DNA from: Stercorarius parasiticus
Taxonomy: Eukaryota > Chordata > Aves > Charadriiformes > Stercorariidae
Assembly: GCA_013396915.1 (NCBI GenBank)
Contig: VWZL01003401.1
Location: forward strand, 1,073,898-1,137,897
Direction: 5' to 3'
DNA length: 64,000 nucleotides
Shown: in pieces, positions 22,195-34,100 of the stretch
How positions within the stretch are numbered: position 1 is the first letter of the stretch
How the letters are laid out: each line of letters opens with the position of its first letter
Made by a program: the position numbers and the translations under genes
Notes under the pieces: model-generated
What the model saw: the letters and a program-made list of their open reading frames with translations, nothing else
The model's database searches: none
Told to the model about the DNA's origin: nothing

Positions 22195-25100
22195 GTGAGC
22201 GGTGCTAGCCCTCCCTGCGAACCGCCGCGGTGCCGGGAGGGCGCGACGAGCAGTGGGACGGGCTCGCAAGGTGACCGGCGGAGGGAGCGGGCCTACCGCC
22301 GCGTCCCCTTCGCGTCCCCCGTCCCTAGGGCAGCGGGGGATCGGGCACGGCGAGGACCGAGGGGGGAGCCCGTCCCGAAATGGCGTCGGGGATCGCACTG
22401 TAGCCCCTGAACGCCCCGCAGCGGGCTATGTCAGCCGGTTTGGCGCTTTCAGGTGTCGTCGGCGTTGAAGGAAGGCCATGTCACTCCCACGGAGCTCTGC
22501 CAGAGGTGCCTTGCCCTCATCAAAAGCACCAGGTTTCTTAATGCTTACATTACTGTAGCGGAGGAAACTGCTCTGAAGCAGGCTGAAGAGTCAGAGAAAA
22601 GATACAAAAGAGGTATGTTCGTGCCTAGTTGGTATCAAGTCCTTAAAAAGTACTGTTGTGGAGGAGCTCTTTGTGTTAGATGAAGCAACTTTTCTTTTTA
22701 AAGTAAGTGTATTCGGCAGACTGTTGGGGGCTGAGGATTGTGGACAAGACATCAGTGGGTGCATGCTGGTGGGTACATGCTTGGCACTCGGCATTGTATT
22801 CACTTCAAAAATCAAAGATACAGACCAAACTAGGGAGTCACTGCAGGTTAAATAGGCACTGTGCTTCTTCAACAGCACTGCTACAGGTTGCCTTCTCCTT
22901 CCCTCAGCAGTTTATTTTAAATTGGTGGCCAATGGTTACCACGTTCAGGAGGATGCAGTGGTCTTTTGCAGGCCTGTTGACTGAGGTGGACAGACATCCG
23001 GCTTAGCCTGTCAGGTTTTAAATTAAGAAAGCAAATGAAAGTAAAGCAACTTCGTTAGTTGCAGTTATTTTTTGGTGAACAGAACAGCATTAAACCCTGT
23101 TACCTGCAGCATTTAGAGGCTGAGCGTTCTCATTTTTCTTTGCGTTTCCCAGAAGACAGAAAAGGGAAACTTTCACCTAATAGGGTTATTGTTTTCCTTC
23201 ATGGATGACACTTGATGTCCTCTGACAGCTTAAGAAAATTGCCAGCCAGAGTGTTTTTTTCCTGACATAGGCATTGTGATTTTATTTTAATTTTTTTCTA
23301 GATGGTGTATAATTGATCATCTAGGGAAGATTTTCTCTGCTTCAGTAATTTTTTTTTTTAGATCATAGCTACTGTGTATGTCAGGTAGGCAGAATTTATG
23401 TCTTCCAGCCTACGGATGGAGTAGATTTAGTCAGCACCTATGGCTCAAATAAGCATTGCATAGTCATATTTGAAAAGGCGAGCACTCCTTTGGGATAACT
23501 AACCTGTATGAAAGCAGCTGCCTGTCTTGCAGGCTTAGACACATTTGCAATCTGTGGGGTCAGATCTGGGCTGGGCAGAATGCTCACTAGAGTTAGAATG
23601 GAAGATGGTTGTTGAAAATGTAATAGATGACCATTAAAATGCTAAGTGGATAGCATCCTTGCTTCCAAAAAACACCCAAAGGGACAGGTAAAATAAATTG
23701 TAATTGATAAGAAGACTATACATATAGCACACTTTGTTTTAATCTCTGTTGTCTTTGCAATAATTTCTAATGCAGGTCAGCCACTGGGTGTTTTAGATGG
23801 AATTCCTATTGCAGTAAAAGACAACTTTAATACAGCTGGCATTGAGACAACATGTGCATCAAACATGCTAAAAGGTACAGTAGAGATTTTAAAGTAAAAT
23901 CAGATCTCATTTCAGAGCTCTTGCTCTTCTCTTTAGAAGGTTTATGGAGTGGAGTCTTTCAGAAATCTATTTTCAAAAAATGAGCTGAACTCATTTGAGA
24001 AAATATGTTTATCTAATTTCTTCTGCCAAGCTCATCTGGCATTACAGTTGCATCTGTTTCTTGTGTAAGCACATTATCTCCTTTATTCATATAGTTACAT
24101 GCGATGTTTATTATAGTCCATATGTTAAAATAGAATTGGTCTGTAGTTCACATTTTGCTTCGCGGTACTTTTAGGTCCACAGGAGAGCTGTTTGCTGCTG
24201 TTCTGTCTAGCAAAATGCAAAGACAGCCTCCTTTTTTTTTTTGTTCTGTTGATAATTGTTGACTTAAGTATTTTTTCATATGGCAGTAGGAAGACTAGAC
24301 ATTTATTTTCTCTATGTTCCTGATATACAGACACATTCTATAGGGCTTTTTTAATATTTTAAATTTCCTAAGCTCATTGTTTCTATTAAAATGCCATGGA
24401 CGTTTTCAAGGCACTAGAATGTTTTCATAGTAAAAGAAAAAGTAGAAAACTTTTCTTGTATCTCTTTTATTCTGCACAAAAACTGAAAAGTGAAAAGTGG
24501 AAGATGGCTCAAGTAAATTAGCAGAATGCTAATCTGATTATGGGGTTTTTTAATAGTAGAAGAAAACAAAATACGAGTTTGCCATTTAAAAAAGTGTTAT
24601 ATTAGCTGAGATGCTTTTCCTTAAGGCACGTTCTCAGAGCCATTGTGGTTGACTGGAATGTCATGGCTGAGTACTAGGAGTGACGTTGTCGTCGTTGTTC
24701 CTGTTGAGGGTGGGGGTGGAGAAACCCCTGTCAATATTCACGAAAGGTTGCTACCTAGGGTCTCATGTAAGTGTCATGGTTCTCATCCTAGTTTATGTAA
24801 GGTCTAAGTGGTTAAGGGTGCATACGTTTGATCACAGGATAGCCAGGTAGTATTTCAGCTTGTGGTTAACCATATGCTTCTATATCTCATGGCAATGGGA
24901 GATAACTCAAGATAGCTTGGCACTTCTCTGTAAAGAGCTGTTTCTCATTTCTTCTAATTTTAGACAGTTCCTGCAAATTGGCTGAATGCAGTAATTTGCT
25001 ACCCTTGTGGTAACTTGTTATGTGAAGTCTTAGCTCTGCACTGTAGAAATTATTGTGTTGAAAGTCTTGGAGGGAAAAAAAAAAAAAGACATGGCAAACA

Positions 25101-28100
25101 AAACAGCATTTGGTTTACTTTTGCTAAATTTTGGAAATTCCTCATATTATCTTGAAGCAAAACTATGGCACTGTGAACTGGCAATTCTTATGCACAAATA
25201 ATGACAACAGCTGTATGTCACCAATCACTCTCTTAATTGTTCTCATTGTTTTCAGGTTATATTTCTCCTTACAATGCTACAGTAGTTCAGAAGTTACTGG
25301 ATCAGGGAGCTGTGCTTTTAGGAAAAACAAACCTAGATGAATTTGCAATGGGGTGAGTGATGTTTATTATTTTTCATGTGTCATTGCACATTAAATAGAG
25401 TGCACACCGTCTGTTCCGATCTACCTGTAATCCTTAACTCCTCTTTCTGTGAGGTTAGAAAATAATGAATACTTACCTGTGAAGTGTATACAGAGCTGCA
25501 TCAATTTGTCACTGAGGATTTATACTGTTGTGTAAATTATATACATGCTGAGTTTTATGAACGTAGTGTTTGACTATAGTTGTGTTTGAGGGGAAGGAGG
25601 TGGTATAGCCTTTGCAGAAGGCAAAGGGAGAGCAGACTTCTTCCAGATCCAGTAGTGTGTTAGTAGAATTGGTTAAAACACCAGTTAATTGCAGGCTTTT
25701 TTCTCTCTCCTTACTGGTGGTTTTTGCCCTTAGCTAATTATTGTCACACCCCCAATGGCAGTCACTGCCTCTGCCAGTCAGCCACTGGAGTAATTTGTAC
25801 GAATACTCGCTGATTTGCTGTAAACAGGCTAATCTGGAGCAACACTTTAAATTGCCTAAGCTAGTGTTGATGATTTTTTGTCAGGAGCATGTTGGAAAAT
25901 GCTTTCACAGATTAATTCTCCAGCAAATCCATGAAGGCAGACAAGCTATAGCAGGGAGTAGCATTGGGCCATTATGGATGGGCGTCTCTGTCACTACAAC
26001 GGGTGGGTCTGGAAAGGAATGTCTGGGACTTCAGTTACATATGAGAAACGATAAGTGTTGTGGTTTGGTTTTGTTTTTATTTTACGTAAACCGAAGACAG
26101 AGGTTTGATTGGCAATTCACATGGATGGGGTGGAAATACTTTGGCTGTATTGGATAAAGTAATTTCTGTGTTGAAGAGACACTCTTCAGAGGAAGAGCAG
26201 GGAAAAAGCATGGAAAAAAACTGATTGTGCAGTATTACAACTGGTCTAAGCTCATTAAAGCACAGGATACTCCTAAAAAGGCTTCTCCCACTGCTGGCCT
26301 CTCATCTCTGGTATGTGTTTGCATGGTCTCTTGTGCTAGCAGCAATGTGGCTACACCATGAGCTTGATCAGGGAGCTGATCCAGCTCAAAAGTAGTGATG
26401 TTTCAATAAGGTTAGTTTTCAACTGCTGTGTTAACTGCCTGCTCTGTCGGATGATTTGGCTGATAACACTGGCACCGTGGCATCAGGGGGAGTTGGGGTG
26501 GAGTTGTGAGGAAGGAGGAAAGTACTTACTCCTGCCCTCGCTTCTGGTGGCAGCTCCCACTTAGGTGACCACAAGCTGACTAAAATCAGTTTCTGAGAAG
26601 CCAGTCTGGCGCTCTGAACCAGCTAACTGTGGCCTCAGGAGAGGGCTACAGAGTGAGTAATAGTGTGTTATTTACAGAAAAGTGCGGGGCTTTTCTCCTC
26701 TCTCTCTAGCAGCATGGTTTTCCACAAGACTCTGGTCATTTTCTTTTGCCTTTTCCAAATGCAGGGTTAGGAAACCAGAAGACCTTTGTTTTGAAGCAGA
26801 CCTGCAGCTTTACTGTTACGTAGCTTAAATCAGTTTTATGGTTTTGTGATTACATTCTTTTCAGTGGCATTAACAGAAGTTAGAAAGAGAGTTCAGGTTG
26901 TGTGTCAGAAAGGGATGAAGATCTATAAACGTTACAGCTCTGTGTAACATTGTCGAAGTTGATACCACAAGGGTTTATGTACACCAGTCCTTTTGTGTTG
27001 AAATTGAATTTGCTAGGTTGAAGCATGAAGAATTGGATAAAGAAAAAAAAACTTGGTGAATGCAGTGTGTCATCTGTCACTTCTGTCTGTATTTGTCCTA
27101 TCTGACTTGTCGCAGATCTGGGAGTACGGATGGCGTGTTTGGACCAGTCAGAAATCCCTGGAGTTATTCAAGACAGTACAAGGAAAAATCTGCCCCAAAA
27201 TCGCATTCTGAGGACAAAGAGTCTAACTGGGTAATAACAGGAGGGAGCTCAGGAGGCAGTGCGGCTGCTGTGTCATCTTTCACATGTTTTGCGTAAGAGG
27301 CTTTTTAAAATTGTTTTTTATTAAATGTCTCAAAATACGATGCAAGGTTTTAATTTTATAGTTTTCTTATCATCTATTTTGAAATGTGAGGGATATTTGC
27401 ACTGGCATGCAAGAACTTATTTCAGCATCCCTAGTTTATATGTGGCATATCATGAAGCCAGAATCAATCCATGTAGGCAAATTTAGGCTTGTTCATTTTG
27501 AGTGTTACTCAGCATACTGATGTGACCACTTTACACTTTGTGAAATAAAATTATAATGGCAGTGAAGGAATGAGAGTTTTATTGTTATTCCCACGTACTC
27601 TCTTAAAATTAACATGGAGTTTGTGATGCATCCTCTTCCTCAGTAAGTGTGTTACACAAATACATGCTGAAAATGTAATTCAGCAAATGAGGAGAATTTT
27701 TCCTCCCCTCCTTTGTTTCTATAGCAGAGTTATGTAATAATACATGAGATTCGGAATCTGAAAGCTTTCAAATCCCTGACTTAACAAAAGGATACACAGA
27801 TACTTACAAACTTGTCTGTTTTAAAAAGTCAGAAGACAGTTTTAGGTTTTTGTGTTGTGGTTTTTTTTTTAATTTTATTTTAAAGGTATTTAAACAACCC
27901 ATAATAATAATTTTTTCTTTTTACAACTGTTATTACCTGCATGGAATAGCAACACACTATTTAGCAAATCAGTTGTCTGTGTCTTCCCCAGCCAACTGTT
28001 AAAAAAAAAAATCTGATCCTTAAAACTTTACACCTTTCATTTTATGCATTTTTTTAGAGCTACATAGTGGAGCACATTTTATAGAAGATGATTTCAGTTG

Positions 28101-31100
28101 TGCTCTTAACTGGAAGATGTTCAAGTTCCTTAGTTACTGTGTCCTTGTTTACGCATAGACTTTTTTGCTAATGTTGATTACAGCTTTTTTTAAAAAAAAA
28201 TACAATGTTTTTATATACAAAACTCAATTTTTTTTTTTTTTTTAATGATTCTTCTCTTCATCTCATTGCCCTTTGCTAGGATGTAGTCCACTCAATATTT
28301 TAATACTGTTGAAACTGAACTCAGTGCAGCCATTCTCAAGGACTGCTGGTCCTTGTCTTCAGCCAGAATGGCCTGATCCTGATATGGTCTGGCACCTTCT
28401 CTTGTGTGCTGAACTCCTATTTTGCACTGCTCAGCACTTTGTCTGATCAGGGAGATTTTTCATCCAGCTATTTCATTGCCTATAACCTATTGTATATCCA
28501 CTCTATTAGTTTCTTTCAAGCATCAGGAATGCTGCCAGTCTTTGTCTTTTTCAATTTGAGATTTGGATGTACAGAAATGCTACAAAATTGAAGATGTTTT
28601 ATATCAACACAAAAGCTTTGAAAAACTTCCACTTCAGCAAAGTCAATTGAATGGGTTGAGCCATCTCAGAAACAGATTCCTATGGGAAGAGTTACATATC
28701 CACTTCAATAAAAATTATACTTCCTTCCGAAGTTTGATTTATTTTTGGCAAAGATTTGGATGAAAACTGTTTTATTTTTTTTAACGGTGCTTGAATTAAA
28801 AATTATTAAAAACAAGGGAAGAGCAGGTTTCATTTCAATATGAATTTCCAATTCCATTACAGTTCTTAAAATAAACATTTCAGTTTAGATAGAACAAACT
28901 TTCACCTGTGAAAGAACAACAAAAAAAAAGAATTCAACTTAAAAAAAAAAATACCATGTTCTAAAAATGCACCTAAGCTACTCTAAACTGGGAGTTCTGA
29001 TGCTGTGCTTTGTAAGTTTGGAAACAGGAAAAACATCCTAGACTTTGAAAAGTATGGCCTATTGTTAGGAGCAAAAAGTGTACTGTGTTGCTGTTGATTT
29101 GTATCCTGGGAAAATGCTGCTTCATGGTGTATTGGCTGCTGAATAAATAAGATATCAGTGTCTGAAATTTATCAGCTAAATCATGTGAGACATATCTTCT
29201 GGAGTCCACAGAAAAGGAACAGACCAACAGAGAAGGCAGAAGTAGATCTTTAGGGCCATATTCAGATGGCCTAAATTCTGCCTGTCTGCCTCTGCTTTGT
29301 GGAAAGAAGGGGGCTCTCCTGATGACCAATTCGGAGGCCCTAAGCAAAATAAGAGAAAAAAGATAAAGCATACATAGGGAGCACGCTGAAATTAAGGCTG
29401 TGGGGTTATGACTTCTAATGTGGAAGAATTCACATGGTTTTAAATCCATGCATCTTAAAGCCATTTTTATTATTTGGAAATGTTCTGAATTATTTTACTA
29501 ATGATAATCCTTTTGAAACCATAGAGCTTTAGGGTCAGACACAGGAGGATCTACCAGAAACCCTGCTGCGCACTGTGGTGTAGTAGGTTTAAAGCCAACA
29601 TATGGACTGATCTCTCGCCATGGTCTCATTCCTCTAGTGAATTCCATGGATGTGCCAGGAATCCTAACCAGATGTGTGGATGACGCAGCAGTTGTGTTAG
29701 GTATTGCTACTTCATATGTCTTTGTATACAACATGTCTTTGTTTACAACATTGTCTCAAAACAAATTGAATTCTGGCTACCCAGTGTACTTTTTTCTGTT
29801 CTTCATATGTCGTGTCATATTTCAGGTTGCCTTGCTGGACATGATCCTAAAGACTCTACCACAATTCAGGACAACTTTAAGCCATTTGAACTACCCAGTT
29901 TGCCTGATGTCAGCAAGCTCTCGATAGGAATTCCAAAGGTAACATTTAAATCCTGTCAACAATTGTGGACAGGAACAGCAAGTAGGACACCTAACAAAAA
30001 AATATTTGTGTATTGCCTACCACCTCCCAGTTCCTCATCATTTAAAACAGAGAAGACAGTATGAGCAGCTCCTGGAAAAGAGCAGTATGTGCTCTGTTGC
30101 CTGTGCAGGCGGTTCGGAGTGAGCATATGCAGAATGTTTCATCTAAAACATTCTGTCATTGTTGTGGGAAACACTTTTGGGAAGTTCCAAGGGAAACAGG
30201 GCACTTCAGTTCTTGGTTCTCTCTGTTTCTTCATCAGTCTGGTCTCTCTGACTCTTTCATCAGTCATCTGTATAACATCAAACAAGTTGCGCTTAGTGCC
30301 TTCTCATACAATGACATTAGTATTGGTTTGTGCGGTGCTTTGAGATACTTGTCTAAATGGCACTGTGTTAATACGAAGCAGAATTTTGAAGGCAATCGAG
30401 TGGCACAAGGAATTGTGGTTTGCAGAACTCTAATAGGGATTGAAAGACAACTGTAATCTGGCTCCTGATGCATGCAGTTCAATTGTGTTTGTAACTATAA
30501 GCATACTTGTAATTTAGGCACAACCTGTGGGACTTCAGCCAATTTTTAGTTGCCTATTGTAATTTAGTAAAGGCTCTGCCTTCAAAGAGACAATGTGAAT
30601 AACATTTATTAGTTTGAGTCTCTGTATTTAACCCTGTGCTAGAATAGGTATACCAAAAGATTTAATTTGGTAAACAGAGGAGTCCACTGACCAATTAATT
30701 ATTCAGAATCTGTGAAATGCAAAAAATGTACGCCTAGAAAACAGAGTAGCTGCATACTGGTTAGATCTTGATAAATCTAAAATAGTGGTATTGGTTAATT
30801 ATTCATATCCTTTGGACAGTTGCTTTCTACTACTACAGATTCTCCTAAACAGATACACTCATATACTAAACATGAGTCATAGCTACTCAGAAATCAGACA
30901 GTATTATGACCCTGGTATTGTGGGTTAGAACTAAAGCAAGTATCTTCAGAAATAGAGAATTTTAATAGAATATCTTTAACTTACCTTTTAAACAGGAACA
31001 TAGCTTATCTAAGTCTTCTCCCAAGCCTTTGATTGTAGTTCTTTGGTGGCTTGTTTTGTTTGTTTCATGCCAGTTGCCACTGATACGCTGTGGCCGTAAC

Positions 31101-34100
31101 TTCTTTTTATCTTTCCTATTCACAGTAGCCCTAGTATTAGGATTTAAACCTGAAGAGTTTCTACCTATGAATTGCAGAAAAGGGCAGTGTAGTCTCCCTG
31201 AATAGACAAATAAGTGGACAACTGGGCAGTTTCTTCCTCAGAAGAAACTGTTGAAATACCACGGTCCGTGGTATGTGGGTTAATCCTACTGAGATGAACG
31301 TAATATTCTTAAGAAGGCTGAATCCTGTTAATTTAATACTGCTTGATTGTATAATATGTAATAGATGCAAGAAGCTTTAATAAGTACTTTAAATCATATA
31401 GTGGTGAGGTAATAGTTTCAGTGTATTTTAGCGAGGAGTATTTGCATTTTTGTTGCCATTAGAAGTAATCCAGTATGTAAAATTTGTTTTTCTCTAAGGA
31501 ATATCATGCACCGGGGCTTTCTAGTGAAATTCTGGCTCTCTGGTCAAAGGCTACTGACCTCTTTAAGAATGCGGGTGCTAAAGTAATTGAAGTGAGTCTA
31601 CCACACACTCGTTACTCAATTGTCTGCTATCATGTGCTGTGCACAGCAGAAGTGGCATCAAATATGGCCAGGTTTGATGGACTGGAATATGGTAAGGCCT
31701 TTGAAAAAACTTTTTTTTCTCAGACAACAGAAACATTGCTGGATGCCATTAAAAATTTTTAGTTTTAGTAGATGTGCTTATCATGGTTGAATGTTTGGTG
31801 TTATTTCTCCAAGATGGAATAGAGTAAAAAACCTGTCCAAATAAAAATGAGTAAATAAATACATATTTTAATATATTTCACTTCTAGACACATAAGTGTC
31901 TGGGCTTAAAATCTGTTTAATATTTCTGTAATAAAACAGGAATATGTTTTGTTGTTTTTCCAGAATAGTAGCATGTCAGACTGCAGCAAACAGTGGCCTA
32001 TTGTATTGCTATGTATAACGTTACCTAATGTTGTCAAATCTTAAGGATTAGAAAAAGTATTAATTTCCAAATTGCTTTTTGTTTTCAGGACACCGTTCTG
32101 ACATGAACAAGTCCACAGAAAGTATGTATGCTGCAACACGAAGAGAAGGCTTTAATGATGTTGTAAGAGGAAGAATTCTATCAGGAAACTATTTCTTATT
32201 GAAACAGTAAGCAGAACATCTTGAAACTCAAATTTGCCAAATTAACAATATTTTAAGCAAATGATGATGAATTGTTCATGATGACATGAAAAAAAATTTC
32301 TCCTTATATTAGTAGCTACCTGTATTACTGTTTTTGCTTTAGCTATATAATACCTAGTCAACTGTTAATAGTGAAAGATAAAAGTGAAAGTTTTCCCTTA
32401 GTCTTACCAGTGAGCTTTTTTTTTTCCCCTACCACAGTATTGTTGGCACCTATTAGTTAAATTAAGCAAAAATCTATTCTATGGTATCCCATTGAAATCA
32501 TACTGAAGCCATTACTGTTATAGTGTTAAAAGTTCTGTAGCTGCTAATCTCATTAAAACTGCATAGAAAAACTGCTGGTACATTCTACTGAGGCTGTTCC
32601 AGAGAAAGCTGAAAGATACGGCAATTAAATTAACTACAGTTCTTTGCCTCACTATACAGGGAAAGGAAGGTGCTGTGGCAAAGATCCTGAGCTGATGTCT
32701 TTACAAAAGACAGGTTTTTATACAGCTCATGTAAAGAAGCTGGTGCATGGATCAGTTTGACTTTTTTTTTTCCCTAGTTTTCACTCCCTATCCAACGTTC
32801 CTAATTTATGTTAGTAAAACTGCTGTTTTTCTCTGTCTTAATTTGTTCAGATACTAACAGAAATATTAGTCGTGTAATCAGTCTCAAAGCAAGTGCACTA
32901 CAGAAAGAGCTCTGTCAGCAAGAGTATTTATCACATGTGACTTCTAGTTGCTCTCAGAGACAGGAATGTTGTCAGTCAGTATGTAACAATCATCTTTTAT
33001 GGAATGCCGATATTCCTGCCAAGTGTGCTCCTTCTGGTTACAACTGTCCTGATTAGCTTTCCTAAGGCTGCTTTAAAATTCATGTAGTTCGCTCTTCTGT
33101 GAAGAAATATACAATTGGCTTCCATCAAGATTGAACAGGAGAGTCCTGTTCCTGTCCACGGTAAATTACTTTTGAAGAACAGAACCCAGGGTTCAGAAAG
33201 CATTCTTAGAATAAATAGCGGAGAAAAAACACCTCTCTCCCCTGCAAATACTGCATTTTGCACATTTTTTTTTTTTTTTTAAATTTGTAAAATAATTAGG
33301 TGGTTGTTCAGGAAGCAATGGAAGCTTGTCAACATTGTATCAGAATTAACAGAGTGTGTGTTTGATTTAACAGTATTTTTCCATTTAAGCCCAAAATAGT
33401 CTTTCCAGTTTAAAATATTGTTTGGGGTCTATTTTGTTCCTTTTACTGTTTTTCTGAAGTTAACCGCTAGGATGATTTCAGAAATGATTGTAGAAAAAAG
33501 GCTAATTCCCATGACGGAACTTCTTAACTTGAATCTCCTGTCTATTTTTGATTATAATGACTTTCATTGCTGGTTTTCGGAAACATAAATCTTTAGATTA
33601 CTCTTACCAAGTGGCTTATGGGCAGTTTCAGTTGTGTTATCTAAAAAAACTCTGGCATATCGCAGTTCTTAATACTTCTCCCTCTTTTTTTTTTTTTCTT
33701 TAGAATAGCTGTGGTTTTAGGTGGCAATTGCTTTTGAAACTGAACTTCTCTGAATTTAAGGATTCCACGTTTACTAGTTCTGCATTATGAAGTTAAAAGG
33801 AACAATAGGCATAAAACTGACTAATTTGTTTCTGCTTCAGAATTGTGTAGAGACAGTTTAGAGATCATAGACCACATGGAGCCCTCCACAGATGATGGGG
33901 CTTTTTCACATGCTTTAAGTATCTTGCTGGATTGAATCCTGAATGATTAATGCCTGTTTTCCAAGCCTGCTTAGTTCTGTATTGTTCCTAGGCTTTGCTG
34001 TGCTGCCCTGCAGTGAAATTCGATACATGGTTTAGTTTCAGAAAGGTCATAAAAGCATTGTTTTGATTTTTAGTTAGTTATTGTAAACTAGGGTTTTGTT

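Larger units (their letters stand above)
21450..22470. promoter_or_regulatory. CpG island over the RTN4IP1/QRSL1 promoter
   Basis: A sharp shift from AT-rich flanks to GC-rich sequence dense in CG dinucleotides, covering RTN4IP1 exon 1 and QRSL1 exon 1. The bounds were set by eye. It is the only such block in the window and fits a constitutive housekeeping promoter. Confidence 0.85.

Noticed and set aside
21663..22410. Several 100+ codon frames on both strands across the promoter
   Set aside because: They are GC-rich shadows of RTN4IP1 exon 1 and the CpG island; most begin with GTG or TTG and end at random.
25741..26157. 138-codon open frame in QRSL1 intron 4
   Set aside because: Begins with a non-ATG codon, sits wholly inside an intron and resembles no protein family.
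28973..29464. 163-codon open frame antisense in QRSL1 intron 5
   Set aside because: It is the longest frame in the window, but about one of this length is expected by chance in 64 kb over six frames. It lies inside an intron and shows no domain or codon pattern of a real gene.
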